NCBI GenBank assembly: GCA_024742355.1
Contig: JANSYM010000008.1
Span: 157,403 to 221,402, forward strand
Source: Hyphomonadaceae bacterium
GTDB taxonomy: Bacteria; Pseudomonadota; Alphaproteobacteria; Caulobacterales; Hyphomonadaceae
Direction: 5' to 3'
Length of the DNA: 64,000 nucleotides
The notes beneath the pieces were generated by a model. The model searched no databases, had not been told where the DNA came from, and saw nothing but the letters and a program-made list of their open reading frames with translations. Both the position numbers and the translations under genes were made by a program. Below, piece after piece: positions 1 to 11,366 of the stretch; positions within the stretch are counted from its first letter, which is position 1, and every line of letters begins with the position of its first letter.

Positions 1-3648
<3,648 letters not shown>

Positions 3649-3660
3649 GCCCCCTCATAC

Positions 3661-3682
3661 AATGAGAACAAAATGAGAACAA
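3661..3682. repeat. Perfect tandem duplication of an 11-mer in the bamD-recN gap
   Basis: AATGAGAACAA occurs twice back to back (3661-3671 and 3672-3682), filling most of the gap between the bamD stop and the recN start. It may be a replication-slippage product that lengthened the spacer. No function is apparent. Confidence 0.8.
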
Positions 3683-3685
3683 GTT

Positions 3686-4519
3686 TTATTTTCCGCCCGG
3701 AATGAGTCGTTGCAGCCAGGTGCGCTTTTGCACCTCGGATGCGCCTTCCGGATCAAGTCCTTCGCCACTCAGCAAGCGGTAGGAATACTGATACCAGATG
3801 CTGTCCGGGTAATTGTAACCAAGCACAGAACCCGCGGCGAGGGCTTCCTGCTTCAGCCCCATGGCGAGATAGACCTCGACCAGCCGATGCAAAGCCTCTG
3901 GCGAGTGGCTGGTGGTCTCATAGTCGCTGATCACGGTGCGAAAGCGATTGACCGCTGACAAATGCTGATTGCGGCGCAGATACCAGCGCCCAATCTCCAT
4001 TTCCTTGCCCGCGAGCTGATCATTGACCATGTCGAGCTTCACCGTCGCGTCACGCGCATAGTCGCTCTCGGGATACCGGCGGACAACGTCGTTCAACGCA
4101 TCCCGTGCAAGTTCCGTCGTCTTCTGATCACGACCGACATCCATAATCTGATCAAAATGGCAGACCGCGATCAGGTAATAGGCATAAGGTGCCCCCTGTC
4201 CGGCCGGGTTGAGAGACAGATATCGTTGCGCGGTCCCAACCGCTTCGTCGAATTTGCGCGATTCGTAAGCCGCAAATGCAGACATGAGAGACGATCTGCG
4301 CGCCCATTCGGAATATGGGTGCTGGCGTTCAACTTCATTGAACAGAAGGATCGCCTGATCGTAGTCGCGCTTATCGAGCTCATCGGTTGCGCGTGAATAG
4401 AGCAGCTCAACCGGGCGTTCGACATAAGCCAGTTCCTGACGTCGATTATTGTTCTGACACGCTGTGAGCACCAGCGCGGCGACCGAAGCCGAGAGAAGAG
4501 TGATGTGAACTTTACGCAT
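3686..4519 (-). CDS. bamD: Outer membrane protein assembly lipoprotein BamD
   Basis: BamD (ComL/YfiO) is the essential lipoprotein partner of BamA in inserting beta-barrel proteins into the outer membrane. The start at 4519 gives 277 residues with a signal peptide ending in the lipobox LTAC, so the mature protein would be lipidated. It is followed by TPR-like helical repeats (for example YDQAILLFNEVERQHPYSEW). A TTG twelve bases upstream is in frame, but the ATG gives a normal lipoprotein signal. The gene leads the bamD-recN-ligA run. The upstream neighbour is divergent, so the promoter must lie in 4520-4701. Confidence 0.94.
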   Translation of the reverse strand: MRKVHITLLSASVAALVLTACQNNNRRQELAYVERPVELLYSRATDELDKRDYDQAILLFNEVERQHPYSEWARRSSLMSAFAAYESRKFDEAVGTAQRYLSLNPAGQGAPYAYYLIAVCHFDQIMDVGRDQKTTELARDALNDVVRRYPESDYARDATVKLDMVNDQLAGKEMEIGRWYLRRNQHLSAVNRFRTVISDYETTSHSPEALHRLVEVYLAMGLKQEALAAGSVLGYNYPDSIWYQYSYRLLSGEGLDPEGASEVQKRTWLQRLIPGGK

Positions 4520-4624
4520 CTGCGAGGACAACCGTGTGACTTGAGCGCAGTTTCCCTAGGCGGCCTAATTTGTAAAGACTGAGACTGCCTCAAATCGCGG
4601 CTCTTGGCTGAGTTTTACAGACTT

Positions 4625-4698
4625 GTCATCCTTCGCGATCGATCTAGGTCCTGTTTCGACAATGCCGGGGCGCTTCTGCAGTGGCATCGAAGGATGAC
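4625..4698. promoter_or_regulatory. Long-range 11-bp inverted repeat covering the regulator's Shine-Dalgarno
   Basis: GTCATCCTTCG at 4625-4635 is the exact reverse complement of CGAAGGATGAC at 4688-4698. The second arm contains the AAGGA ribosome binding site of the downstream Cro/CI-type regulator. The arms start 63 bp apart, about six helical turns. They could be two operators for autoregulation, or form an RNA stem that hides the ribosome site. Confidence 0.5.
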
Positions 4699-4701
4699 GT
4701 C

Positions 4702-5142
4702 ATGGACCAGGATAGAACCGCACTGACCGCCAACGAAGTCGACCGTCTGGTCGGCGATCGCATCCGCCGCCGCCGCATTCTCATGGGCCTGACACAGGAC
4801 CAATTGGGCGAGACGCTCGGGATTTCATATCAACAAATCCAGAAATATGAGACCGGCGCTAATCGCGTCAGCGCCGGCCGTCTGTACTTGATCGGCGCAT
4901 GCCTGGAAGTGTCGCCGGGCTGGTTCTTCGATCCGGTCAAATCCGACGCCTCGAGCGATGATTTCAATGAGCTCGGCTCGTCGCGCCTACTGATGGAGTT
5001 CGTCCGCAGTTTCGCCCGAATTGAAGACGAGCGAGTCAAATCCCTGCTGGTTTCACTGGTCAAAGCCATGGCGGACGGTGAACCCGGCCCCATTCCGACG
5101 ACAATCGGCGAATCAGGCGAGACTGCCCCTCGCCTCGACTAG
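4702..5142 (+). CDS. XRE (Cro/CI) family transcriptional regulator
   Basis: This is a 146-residue DNA-binding regulator with a Cro/CI helix-turn-helix near residues 15-70. The hallmark stretch LTQDQLGETLGISYQQIQKY is followed by ETGANRVSAGRLY. The C-terminal half is helical and ends in an acidic, proline-containing tail with no recognised ligand domain. Close relatives are widespread single-copy regulators in alphaproteobacteria (the type called PhrR/PraR in rhizobia); the target genes here are unknown. I chose the ATG at 4702 over an in-frame GTG at 4681 because AAGGA lies seven bases before it. It is divergent from bamD. Confidence 0.88.
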   Translation: MDQDRTALTANEVDRLVGDRIRRRRILMGLTQDQLGETLGISYQQIQKYETGANRVSAGRLYLIGACLEVSPGWFFDPVKSDASSDDFNELGSSRLLMEFVRSFARIEDERVKSLLVSLVKAMADGEPGPIPTTIGESGETAPRLD

Positions 5143-5185
5143 CTTGAAAATTTCCCCGGAATTCAACCGCATACATAAAAAAGAG

Positions 5186-5206
5186 ATGTTATAACCTCAA
5201 TAACAT
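5186..5206. promoter_or_regulatory. Palindrome upstream of the cation efflux gene
   Basis: ATGTTAT (5186-5192) and ATAACAT (5200-5206) are perfect 7-bp inverted arms with a 7-base spacer, in an AT-rich stretch. The arms match those of Zur-type operators, but the known Zur spacer is shorter, so the regulator is uncertain. A metal-responsive operator for the adjacent transporter is likely. Confidence 0.5.
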
Positions 5207-5230
5207 TCTGTTTTCATTGATGTTTTGACG

Positions 5231-5247
5231 GGCACTGCTAGAGTGCC
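5231..5247 (+). promoter_or_regulatory. Small hairpin just before the cation efflux start codon
   Basis: GGCACT (5231-5236) and AGTGCC (5242-5247) form a 6-bp stem with loop GCTAG, ending three bases before the ATG. No Shine-Dalgarno is present here, so this stem may affect translation initiation, or the transcript may start very near the ATG. Confidence 0.4.
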
Positions 5248-5250
5248 GTG

Positions 5251-6171
5251 ATGCACAGTCACGCTCATTCGCACGCGCACCATGACCATGGTCACAGCCA
5301 CGGTGTCGCGGACACCACTGACGGACGCAGGCGCGTGGCAATTGCCGCCCTGTTGACCTTTGCTTTCATGATTGCGGAGGTGGTGGGCGGCCTGATCTCC
5401 GGATCGCTGGCCCTGCTTGCCGATGCAGCGCACATGCTAACCGACGCGGGCTCTCTGGCCCTGGCCTGGATCGGGTTCAAGCTGGCAGAGCGGCCGGCGG
5501 ACCAGACCCGCTCTTTCGGCTGGGCGCGATTCAAGGTTCTCGCTGCCTTCGTCAACGGCCTGACGCTGCTCCTTCTGGCCGTCTGGATCATATTCGAGGC
5601 CATTCAACGACTGATGGCGCCAGAGCCGGTGATGGGGCATCTCCTGCTCGGGGTCGCGGTGCTCGGCCTGGTGGTCAATCTGATTGCTTTCCGGGTGCTG
5701 CATGGCGGCGATCAGGAGGATCTGAACATGCGCGCCGCGCTCTGGCATGTCGCAGGCGACCTTCTGGGCTCGGTCGCTGCCATTGCAGCCGCCCTTGTAA
5801 TCATGTCGACCGGCTGGATGCCGATTGACCCGCTTTTGTCGGTTCTGGTTGCCCTGATCATCCTGGTTGGCGGCATCCGCGTCGTTCGCAGCACTGCACA
5901 CATCCTGATCGAGGGTGTTCCACCTGGCTTGTCGACAGCGGCCATCAAGTCTGACCTGGAAGACCAACTCGACGATGCCGTTAGTGTCGATCACATCCAC
6001 GCTTGGGCGCTGAACGAGACCAAGACCCTGGTGACCCTGGATGTCGAGGCCAGAAGTGGCGCATGTGTCGAATCACTTCGCCGAGCTGTAAAAGCGCGAT
6101 TGCACGACAAGTTTGGCATCGATCACGTTACTGTGGAGATTCAGAGCACACCGATGAAATCGCCCTGTTAA
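5251..6171 (+). CDS. Cation diffusion facilitator, zinc-type efflux protein (CzcD/ZitB-like)
   Basis: CDF proteins exchange cytosolic Zn2+ or similar divalent ions for protons at the inner membrane. The 306-residue protein opens with a histidine-rich metal-binding tail (HSHAHSHAHHDHGHSHG). It has six predicted membrane helices, the HxxxD metal-site pairs in helices 2 and 5 (LLADAAHMLTD and HVAGD), and a C-terminal cytosolic dimerisation domain with further His residues (VDHIHAW). The ATG at 5251 directly follows an in-frame GTG and is the better start. Zinc is the most likely substrate from the family and the His tail; cadmium or cobalt cannot be excluded. Confidence 0.92.
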   Translation: MHSHAHSHAHHDHGHSHGVADTTDGRRRVAIAALLTFAFMIAEVVGGLISGSLALLADAAHMLTDAGSLALAWIGFKLAERPADQTRSFGWARFKVLAAFVNGLTLLLLAVWIIFEAIQRLMAPEPVMGHLLLGVAVLGLVVNLIAFRVLHGGDQEDLNMRAALWHVAGDLLGSVAAIAAALVIMSTGWMPIDPLLSVLVALIILVGGIRVVRSTAHILIEGVPPGLSTAAIKSDLEDQLDDAVSVDHIHAWALNETKTLVTLDVEARSGACVESLRRAVKARLHDKFGIDHVTVEIQSTPMKSPC

Positions 6172-6210
6172 TTACAGGTCTAGCGCAGGTATCCAGGGCA
6201 CTCGAAAACG

Positions 6211-6236
6211 AAAAAGGGAGGCCAAAAAGACCTCCC
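6211..6236 (-). terminator. Rho-independent terminator of the phasin gene
   Basis: Read on the minus strand, GGGAGGTC, loop TTTTT and GGCCTCCC form a stem with one mismatch, followed at once by TTTTTCGTTTTC. On the plus strand no T-run follows, so it serves the minus-strand phasin gene. Confidence 0.85.
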
Positions 6237-6332
6237 CTCAACACTCTACGCATACTCTACTAGGGATATTCTATAGCGAATTGTACAGGCTTTGGAAAGC
6301 CGGTGCCCTCAGCATGAGTGATTTGTAAGCAA

Positions 6333-7307
6333 TTAGCTCACAACTTTCTTCGCCAGAGCGCGGGCTTGCGCCTTCCAATTGTCGCGAACCATGCGACCCG
6401 GGAAGCGGAGAACGGCTTCCAGTGCGTCAACCTGAGCTTTGCGCATTTGCGCGATTTGCCAGAAGTGGAACACGCCAGCTTCGTTCAGACGGCGCTCAAG
6501 CACCGCGCCAACACCTTTGATCAGTTTAAGATCATCAGGCGAACCGAGTGGTTTGGTCAGACGACCATTCTCATCGGTTTTAGGAGCCGCAGCTGTTTTC
6601 GCTTTGGTTGCGCGGGTCGTTTTCGCTTTCGCCTTCGGCGCAGCTTTCACGGTTTTCTTAGCAACCTTGGTTTTCTTCGCTTTCTTTGCCTTGCCGCCAA
6701 CCGCTGCGATTTCTTCGCTCAGACGCTCGACGCGAGCTTTGACCTTGTCGTCAACACCGTCAGCATCCGCGCGGAGTTCAGCAACCTGCTCTTCAAGGTC
6801 GTCGAGCTTGCTGTGCAGCTTCTCAGCCTTCTTGGTTTTCAGTGAGAACTGCTTGAGGCCGAGGGCTTCGCGCATGCGTTCCATACGGGCTTCGAGGCGC
6901 TCACGCTGCTCTTCCTGAAACTTGCTGACCGCTTCGGTCGCTTCTTCAGTCGCTTCTTTGACGCGGCCACGAACCTTGGCGGCTTCTTCAGCCACACGGC
7001 TCATCTGCTCGCTCATTCTGGCGATGGCAGAATTTGAGTTCAGGCGGGCGCGAACGTCAGATTCGATTTCTTCGCCGCGGGCAACCAGGTCTTCAAACAG
7101 AACCTCGCCCTGTCCGCTGACTTTGCCAACACCTTCGGTGGCAACATCATAAGCTTTGCCATAGGCGCCAACGCCGGCCAGCCAGATTTTGTGAGCAACA
7201 TCGAGACCCTTGTTCTCGATTGCTGCGCCGAGGAATTGAGCCTGGGCCTTTTTCGCGGCCTTCTTTTGCTTCTTCGCTTTCTTGTCTTTTTTGTCTTTCT
7301 TCGCCAT
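6333..7307 (-). CDS. Phasin-family granule protein with basic linker and C-terminal helix-hairpin-helix domain
   Basis: Phasins coat polyhydroxyalkanoate granules. From the ATG at 7307 (good GGAG upstream) the protein has 324 residues in four parts: a lysine-rich start (1-24), a phasin domain (about 24-134, including HKIWLAGVGAYGKAYD), a coiled coil to about 200, a KA-rich histone-H1-like linker (about 204-244), and a helix-hairpin-helix domain (about 256-310, LKLIKGVGAVLERRLNEAGV). PhaF-type phasins use such basic regions to bind DNA. The C-terminal domain resembles the one appended to ribosomal protein L21 in many alphaproteobacteria. No PHA synthase lies nearby, so assignment rests on the sequence alone. 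Confidence 0.82.
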   Translation of the reverse strand: MAKKDKKDKKAKKQKKAAKKAQAQFLGAAIENKGLDVAHKIWLAGVGAYGKAYDVATEGVGKVSGQGEVLFEDLVARGEEIESDVRARLNSNSAIARMSEQMSRVAEEAAKVRGRVKEATEEATEAVSKFQEEQRERLEARMERMREALGLKQFSLKTKKAEKLHSKLDDLEEQVAELRADADGVDDKVKARVERLSEEIAAVGGKAKKAKKTKVAKKTVKAAPKAKAKTTRATKAKTAAAPKTDENGRLTKPLGSPDDLKLIKGVGAVLERRLNEAGVFHFWQIAQMRKAQVDALEAVLRFPGRMVRDNWKAQARALAKKVVS

Positions 7308-7464
7308 GTCGTGGCTCCGTTTCTGGGATCGGATCAGCCCTCTGCTAATCCTCATTGAGGTCCGAGATAGAGGACTTGTCTAGAAACCGCATACTAATTC
7401 GGACGGACCCGGTTTCGCGCCTCTGGCGAATTTGTGATTGGGAACAGGCGCTGATTGAGGTACG

Positions 7465-8229
7465 ATGTCACGCATGCGGTGGACAATCGCCCTGATTATT
7501 GCCCTGACACCTGCGGCATTTGCCGAGGATGAGGCCCATTTGATCGCGTTTACGGAAGGTCGGTATGAAGACGCGGCTGAGCTTGCTCAGGAACGCTCGT
7601 CACCTGATCGACTGGCATTCGCCGCCCGCAGCTTGCTCGCCGAAGCGATGAGCGCGCCCGATTTCGTGCCCCCGCCGCTGCTGCTCGACGAAGCCGAGAC
7701 TTATGCCCGTTCGGCGCTCGACGCGGATCCGACCCACGTGGAAGGACGGTTGCAACTCGCCATCGCTTTATCCCTCAAGGCGAGGCCGCTCTCAACGCGC
7801 GAGGCGATGCGCGCGGGTTATGGGGAAGATGCAAAGTCGCTTGTTGAAAACGTCCTCGAGGACGATCCTGACAACCCTTATGCGCATGGCTTCCTCGCCG
7901 TCTGGCACCTTGAAGTTCGCCGCCGCGGCGGCGCCATTGGCGCCTCGATCCTCGGCGCATCGGTCAAGAAAGGACGTCGTCATTATCAGACGGCGATTGA
8001 AGCCTCACCGGGCGACGCGTCGATCCATTGGCAATATGCGCGCGCCCTGGCATCGTTGAATGCCAGGAAATACCGGACTGAAATCGCGACCAGTTTGCAA
8101 GCCGCACTCGATTGCCGCGCCGACAGTATCCTGGAAGACGTCATGCGTCGCCGGGCAGAAATGCTTCAATTCACCCTCGAAAACGAAGACCGTGCTGTCA
8201 CACAGCTTCTGGCAACAGAAATGCTATAG
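7465..8229 (+). CDS. Periplasmic TPR-repeat protein
   Basis: This 254-residue protein begins with a signal peptide (MSRMRWTIALIIALTPAAFA, cleavage likely before EDE). TPR-type helix pairs follow, with typical A, L, Y and P spacing, such as the segment around ETYARSALDADPTHVEGRL and the one around HYQTAIEASPGDASIHW. The glycine-rich insert RRRGGAIGASILGASVKKGR is unusual. No enzymatic motif is visible, so it probably scaffolds protein contacts in the periplasm. It ends one base before the convergent trxB stop. A GAGG element precedes the ATG. Specific function unknown. Confidence 0.8.
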   Translation: MSRMRWTIALIIALTPAAFAEDEAHLIAFTEGRYEDAAELAQERSSPDRLAFAARSLLAEAMSAPDFVPPPLLLDEAETYARSALDADPTHVEGRLQLAIALSLKARPLSTREAMRAGYGEDAKSLVENVLEDDPDNPYAHGFLAVWHLEVRRRGGAIGASILGASVKKGRRHYQTAIEASPGDASIHWQYARALASLNARKYRTEIATSLQAALDCRADSILEDVMRRRAEMLQFTLENEDRAVTQLLATEML

Positions 8230-8230
8230 C

Positions 8231-9208
8231 TTACTCTGCCGCCACGGCTTCCAGCGCCTTGGCTTCTTCCAGAAACTTCTCAGCCTCGAGCGCCGCCATA
8301 CAGCCCATTCCGGCAGCCGTGACCGCCTGGCGATAGGTTTCGTCGGTGACATCTCCGGCGGCGAATACGCCTGGAATATTGGTCGCCGTCGAATCTGGCG
8401 CCGTGATCAGATAACCATTGTCGTGCATATCCAGCTTGCCGACAAACAGTTCGGTGGAAGGCGCATGGCCGATGGCAATGAATATGCCGTGGACCGGTAC
8501 ATCTTCAACCGCGCCTGTGTCGACATTCTTGAGGCGCGCTGCGGTCACGCCGAGCGGGTTCTCATCGCCGACGACTTCTTCCAGAGTCGTGTTCCAGCGG
8601 ACCTCGATCTTTGGATGATTGAGCAGACGATGCTGAAGGATCTTCTCCGCGCGCAAACTGTCACGGCGGTGAACCAGAATGACCTTGGAGGCAAAATTGG
8701 TCAGGAACAGCGCTTCTTCCACAGCGGTGTTTCCCCCGCCGACCACGACCACGTCCTTCTGGCGATAGAAAAATCCATCACACGTCGCACAAGCCGACAC
8801 ACCGAAGCCCTGAAACTTGCTTTCACTGGGCAAGCCGAGCCACTTGGCCTGCGCTCCCGTCGAAATGACCACAGCATCGGCGGTATAGATTGTGCCGCTA
8901 TCGCCGACGGCCCGGAACGGCCGCGTATCGAGGTCAATATTCGTGATGTGGTCCTCGGCCAGGTTAGCGCCCATTTTGAGCGCATGTTCTTTCATCTTCT
9001 CCATCAGCTCTGGCCCCTGGATTTCAGCAAATCCAGGATAATTCTCAACTTCTGTCGTGATCGTGAGCTGACCGCCAGGCTGCGAGCCTGCGACCACCAG
9101 CGTGTCGCGCATCGCGCGCGCTGCATACACCGCCGCCGTCCAGCCAGCAGGCCCCGACCCGATGATCAGAATCTCGGTGTGCCGCGTGTTTGATCCAGTG
9201 TCTGACAT
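8231..9208 (-). CDS. trxB: Thioredoxin reductase TrxB
   Basis: TrxB uses NADPH to reduce thioredoxin through FAD and a redox disulfide. The 325-residue protein shows the FAD-binding motif GSGPAGWTAA, the redox pair CATC followed by DGFF, the NADPH motif VGGGNTAVEEA and the closing FAD motif FAAGDV. Start: GGAGA lies six bases before the ATG at 9208; an in-frame TTG at 9220 would overlap that site. The gene follows pyk in the same direction after a 120-base gap that holds a small hairpin, so it may have its own promoter. Confidence 0.96.
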   Translation of the reverse strand: MSDTGSNTRHTEILIIGSGPAGWTAAVYAARAMRDTLVVAGSQPGGQLTITTEVENYPGFAEIQGPELMEKMKEHALKMGANLAEDHITNIDLDTRPFRAVGDSGTIYTADAVVISTGAQAKWLGLPSESKFQGFGVSACATCDGFFYRQKDVVVVGGGNTAVEEALFLTNFASKVILVHRRDSLRAEKILQHRLLNHPKIEVRWNTTLEEVVGDENPLGVTAARLKNVDTGAVEDVPVHGIFIAIGHAPSTELFVGKLDMHDNGYLITAPDSTATNIPGVFAAGDVTDETYRQAVTAAGMGCMAALEAEKFLEEAKALEAVAAE

Positions 9209-9222
9209 GACATTCTCCAATA

Positions 9223-9236
9223 GCCCGCGAACGGGC
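9223..9236 (-). promoter_or_regulatory. UUCG-loop hairpin in the trxB leader
   Basis: On the minus strand GCCCG-TTCG-CGGGC forms a 5-bp stem capped by a stable UUCG tetraloop, just upstream of the trxB ribosome site. No T-run follows, so termination is unlikely. It may be a processing or stability element. Confidence 0.45.
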
Positions 9237-9328
9237 GAAAAGTCCCTTGGCGCTGGTTATGGGGATTCGGGGCACAGGAATAAAGGGGGCAATCGCCTCA
9301 CAGGCACGTGAAGGACAGCTAAAAGCGT

Positions 9329-10723
9329 CTATTCCTCGACGCCCATCTCCCAGGCCCATACACCATCACACCCGCGCCACATGGCGTAAGTGACCGGACC
9401 TTCCTGTTCGGCACTGCTCATCAGACGCCGCGACCAGTCGTCACCTGGCTCCATTGCAGCGGCGTGGACGCCCCAAAGCATCTGCGATTGGCGCAAACGT
9501 TTTTCGTCGAGCGATCCGTACAGAATGGGCTGTTTACCCCGTACACGAGAGAATTGCGCAAGCCGGAAAATATCGCCTGTCCGTAGGGCCAGCGGCGTGT
9601 CGTTGCGTTCGGCAATCTCCATCACGGCCTGCGCCGTGGTGTCGACATCATCGCGCTTGTCGCCGCCGCCATCATACTGGACCAGCGCCTGGCGATAATC
9701 GTCGGCGCGCTCAACAGCCCGAATGATACGGTTCATGATCGCCACCGCCGTCGCCGGATGGCGCCCGACTGCGGTCTCCGCGGAGAGCATGACAGCATCG
9801 ACACCCTGATAGACGGCCGTCGCAACGTCTGAGGCCTCTGCGCGCGTCGGCGCGGCATTCTCGACCATGCTTTCCAGCATCTGCGTCGCCACGATGACCG
9901 GTTTGGCCGCATTGCGTGCAACGCGAACGATACGCCGTTGAATGAGCGGCACTTCCTCAGGCGGGAATTCAACGCCGAGATCGCCGCGCGCAATCATGAC
10001 AGCATCCGTCGCTTCGATGATGGCATCCAGATTATCGATCGCAGCGGGTTTTTCGAGCTTGGCGACGATCATCGCGCGATCGCTGATCAAACTGCGCGCT
10101 TCTTCGATGTCAGCGACGGTCTGCACGAATGACAGCGCAATGATGTCGACGCCCATATCGAGTGCGAATGCCAGGTCGCTTCGGTCCTTTTCGGACAAGG
10201 CCGGGACCGGCAGTGCCTTGCCGCGTACGGTAAAGCCCTTGCGATCCTTGAGCACGCCGGGGAGCTCGGATCTGACACGAGGTTTCTTGCCGGCCTGGAT
10301 CACCGTGAAGATCAAAAGACCATCATCCGCGAGGATCGTATCGCCTTCTTCCAGAACTGAGAGAATTTCGGCACGCGGGACAGGAATAACACCTGCGTCT
10401 TCGGTTTCCTGGCCAACGACGAGATCATACTCGCCGCGCATTTCGAGTTTTAATTCGCCACCGGGAAATTTCCCGACCCGGATCTTGGGCCCCTGCAAAT
10501 CGGCCAACACGGCCAGAGGACGCCCCAGGAATTCCTCGGTCATTCGAATGACTTCACAGGTTTTCTTGTGCTTTTCCTGCTCACCGTGACTGAAATTCAG
10601 GCGAAAGACGTCGACGCCAGCTTCCGCCAGCAATCGAATGGTCCCGGGCGCCGAACTGCCTGGCCCGAGCGTCGCGATGATTTTCGCGCTGCGCCCTCGC
10701 AGTCCTGCTGCTCTTTTGCTCAT
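9329..10723 (-). CDS. pyk: Pyruvate kinase
   Basis: Pyruvate kinase makes pyruvate and ATP from phosphoenolpyruvate and ADP. The protein has 464 residues from the ATG at 10723 (GGAG seven bases upstream). It shows the N-terminal KIIATLGPGS, the substrate loop RLNFSHG, the metal-binding MIARGDLGVEFP and the signature KPVIVATQMLESM. A longer in-frame extension upstream runs into eda and has no homologous look. It starts one base after the eda stop and is the last gene of the zwf-edd-glk-eda-pyk unit, so both ends of lower glycolysis are co-expressed. Confidence 0.95.
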   Translation of the reverse strand: MSKRAAGLRGRSAKIIATLGPGSSAPGTIRLLAEAGVDVFRLNFSHGEQEKHKKTCEVIRMTEEFLGRPLAVLADLQGPKIRVGKFPGGELKLEMRGEYDLVVGQETEDAGVIPVPRAEILSVLEEGDTILADDGLLIFTVIQAGKKPRVRSELPGVLKDRKGFTVRGKALPVPALSEKDRSDLAFALDMGVDIIALSFVQTVADIEEARSLISDRAMIVAKLEKPAAIDNLDAIIEATDAVMIARGDLGVEFPPEEVPLIQRRIVRVARNAAKPVIVATQMLESMVENAAPTRAEASDVATAVYQGVDAVMLSAETAVGRHPATAVAIMNRIIRAVERADDYRQALVQYDGGGDKRDDVDTTAQAVMEIAERNDTPLALRTGDIFRLAQFSRVRGKQPILYGSLDEKRLRQSQMLWGVHAAAMEPGDDWSRRLMSSAEQEGPVTYAMWRGCDGVWAWEMGVEE

Positions 10724-10724
10724 T

Positions 10725-11366
10725 TCAAGCTCCTTTGCCGAGCTCCGCGGCTGCGCGCACCTTGGCTTCGATTCCAGCCCAGTCGCCAGCTTCCATTTCC
10801 TGCGGTGTGGCGATCCAGGTTCCGCCGGCAGCAATAACATTCGGCAGACTGAGATAGTCCATTGCATTATGTGGCTTCACGCCGCCTGTCGGCATGAAAT
10901 CAATATGTGGCAGAGGCGCCGACAGCGCTTTCAGAAAGTCCGCACCGCCGGAGGCTTCCGCCGGGAAAAACTTCACTACACCATAGCCTTCTTCAAAGCG
11001 CGCCATGGCTTCGCTTGCGGTCGCAACACCCGGCAGGATAACGCCATCGTGATAGGCCAGCGCCTTTAGTAGATCCGGTCCGGCGCCAGGCGAGACGAGA
11101 AAATCTGCACCCGCTTTCAACGCAGCATCGACATCGCCCTCTGAGCAGATCGTTCCGGCGCCGACGATCAGATCCGGCTCGGCCTGCTTCATCTCCTCGA
11201 TCACCTTTAGCCCAACCGGTGTTCTCAGCGTGACTTCCGCGCTTCGTAGACCGCCTCTCATCAGGGTCGATGCCAGCGGCGCGGCATGCTCGACGGCGGT
11301 GACCGTCAAAACCGGAACGATCGGCGCGCCGTGAAGCGCTTCCCGGAACGTAGCAAGGTTGATCAT
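10725..11366 (-). CDS. eda: 2-keto-3-deoxy-6-phosphogluconate aldolase
   Basis: Eda splits KDPG into pyruvate and glyceraldehyde 3-phosphate, the second dedicated step of the Entner-Doudoroff pathway. It is 213 residues, the usual length. The Schiff-base lysine lies in VKFFPAEASGG and the catalytic glutamate in RSAEVTLRTP. The ATG overlaps the glk stop as ATGA, and the stop is one base from the pyk start. It is a class I aldolase; the related 4-hydroxy-2-oxoglutarate activity is possible but secondary. Confidence 0.95.
   Translation of the reverse strand: MINLATFREALHGAPIVPVLTVTAVEHAAPLASTLMRGGLRSAEVTLRTPVGLKVIEEMKQAEPDLIVGAGTICSEGDVDAALKAGADFLVSPGAGPDLLKALAYHDGVILPGVATASEAMARFEEGYGVVKFFPAEASGGADFLKALSAPLPHIDFMPTGGVKPHNAMDYLSLPNVIAAGGTWIATPQEMEAGDWAGIEAKVRAAAELGKGA

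Noticed and set aside
8060..9193. Plus-strand frame of 377 codons opposite trxB
   Set aside because: Starts inside the TPR gene and runs antisense to trxB; no family features.
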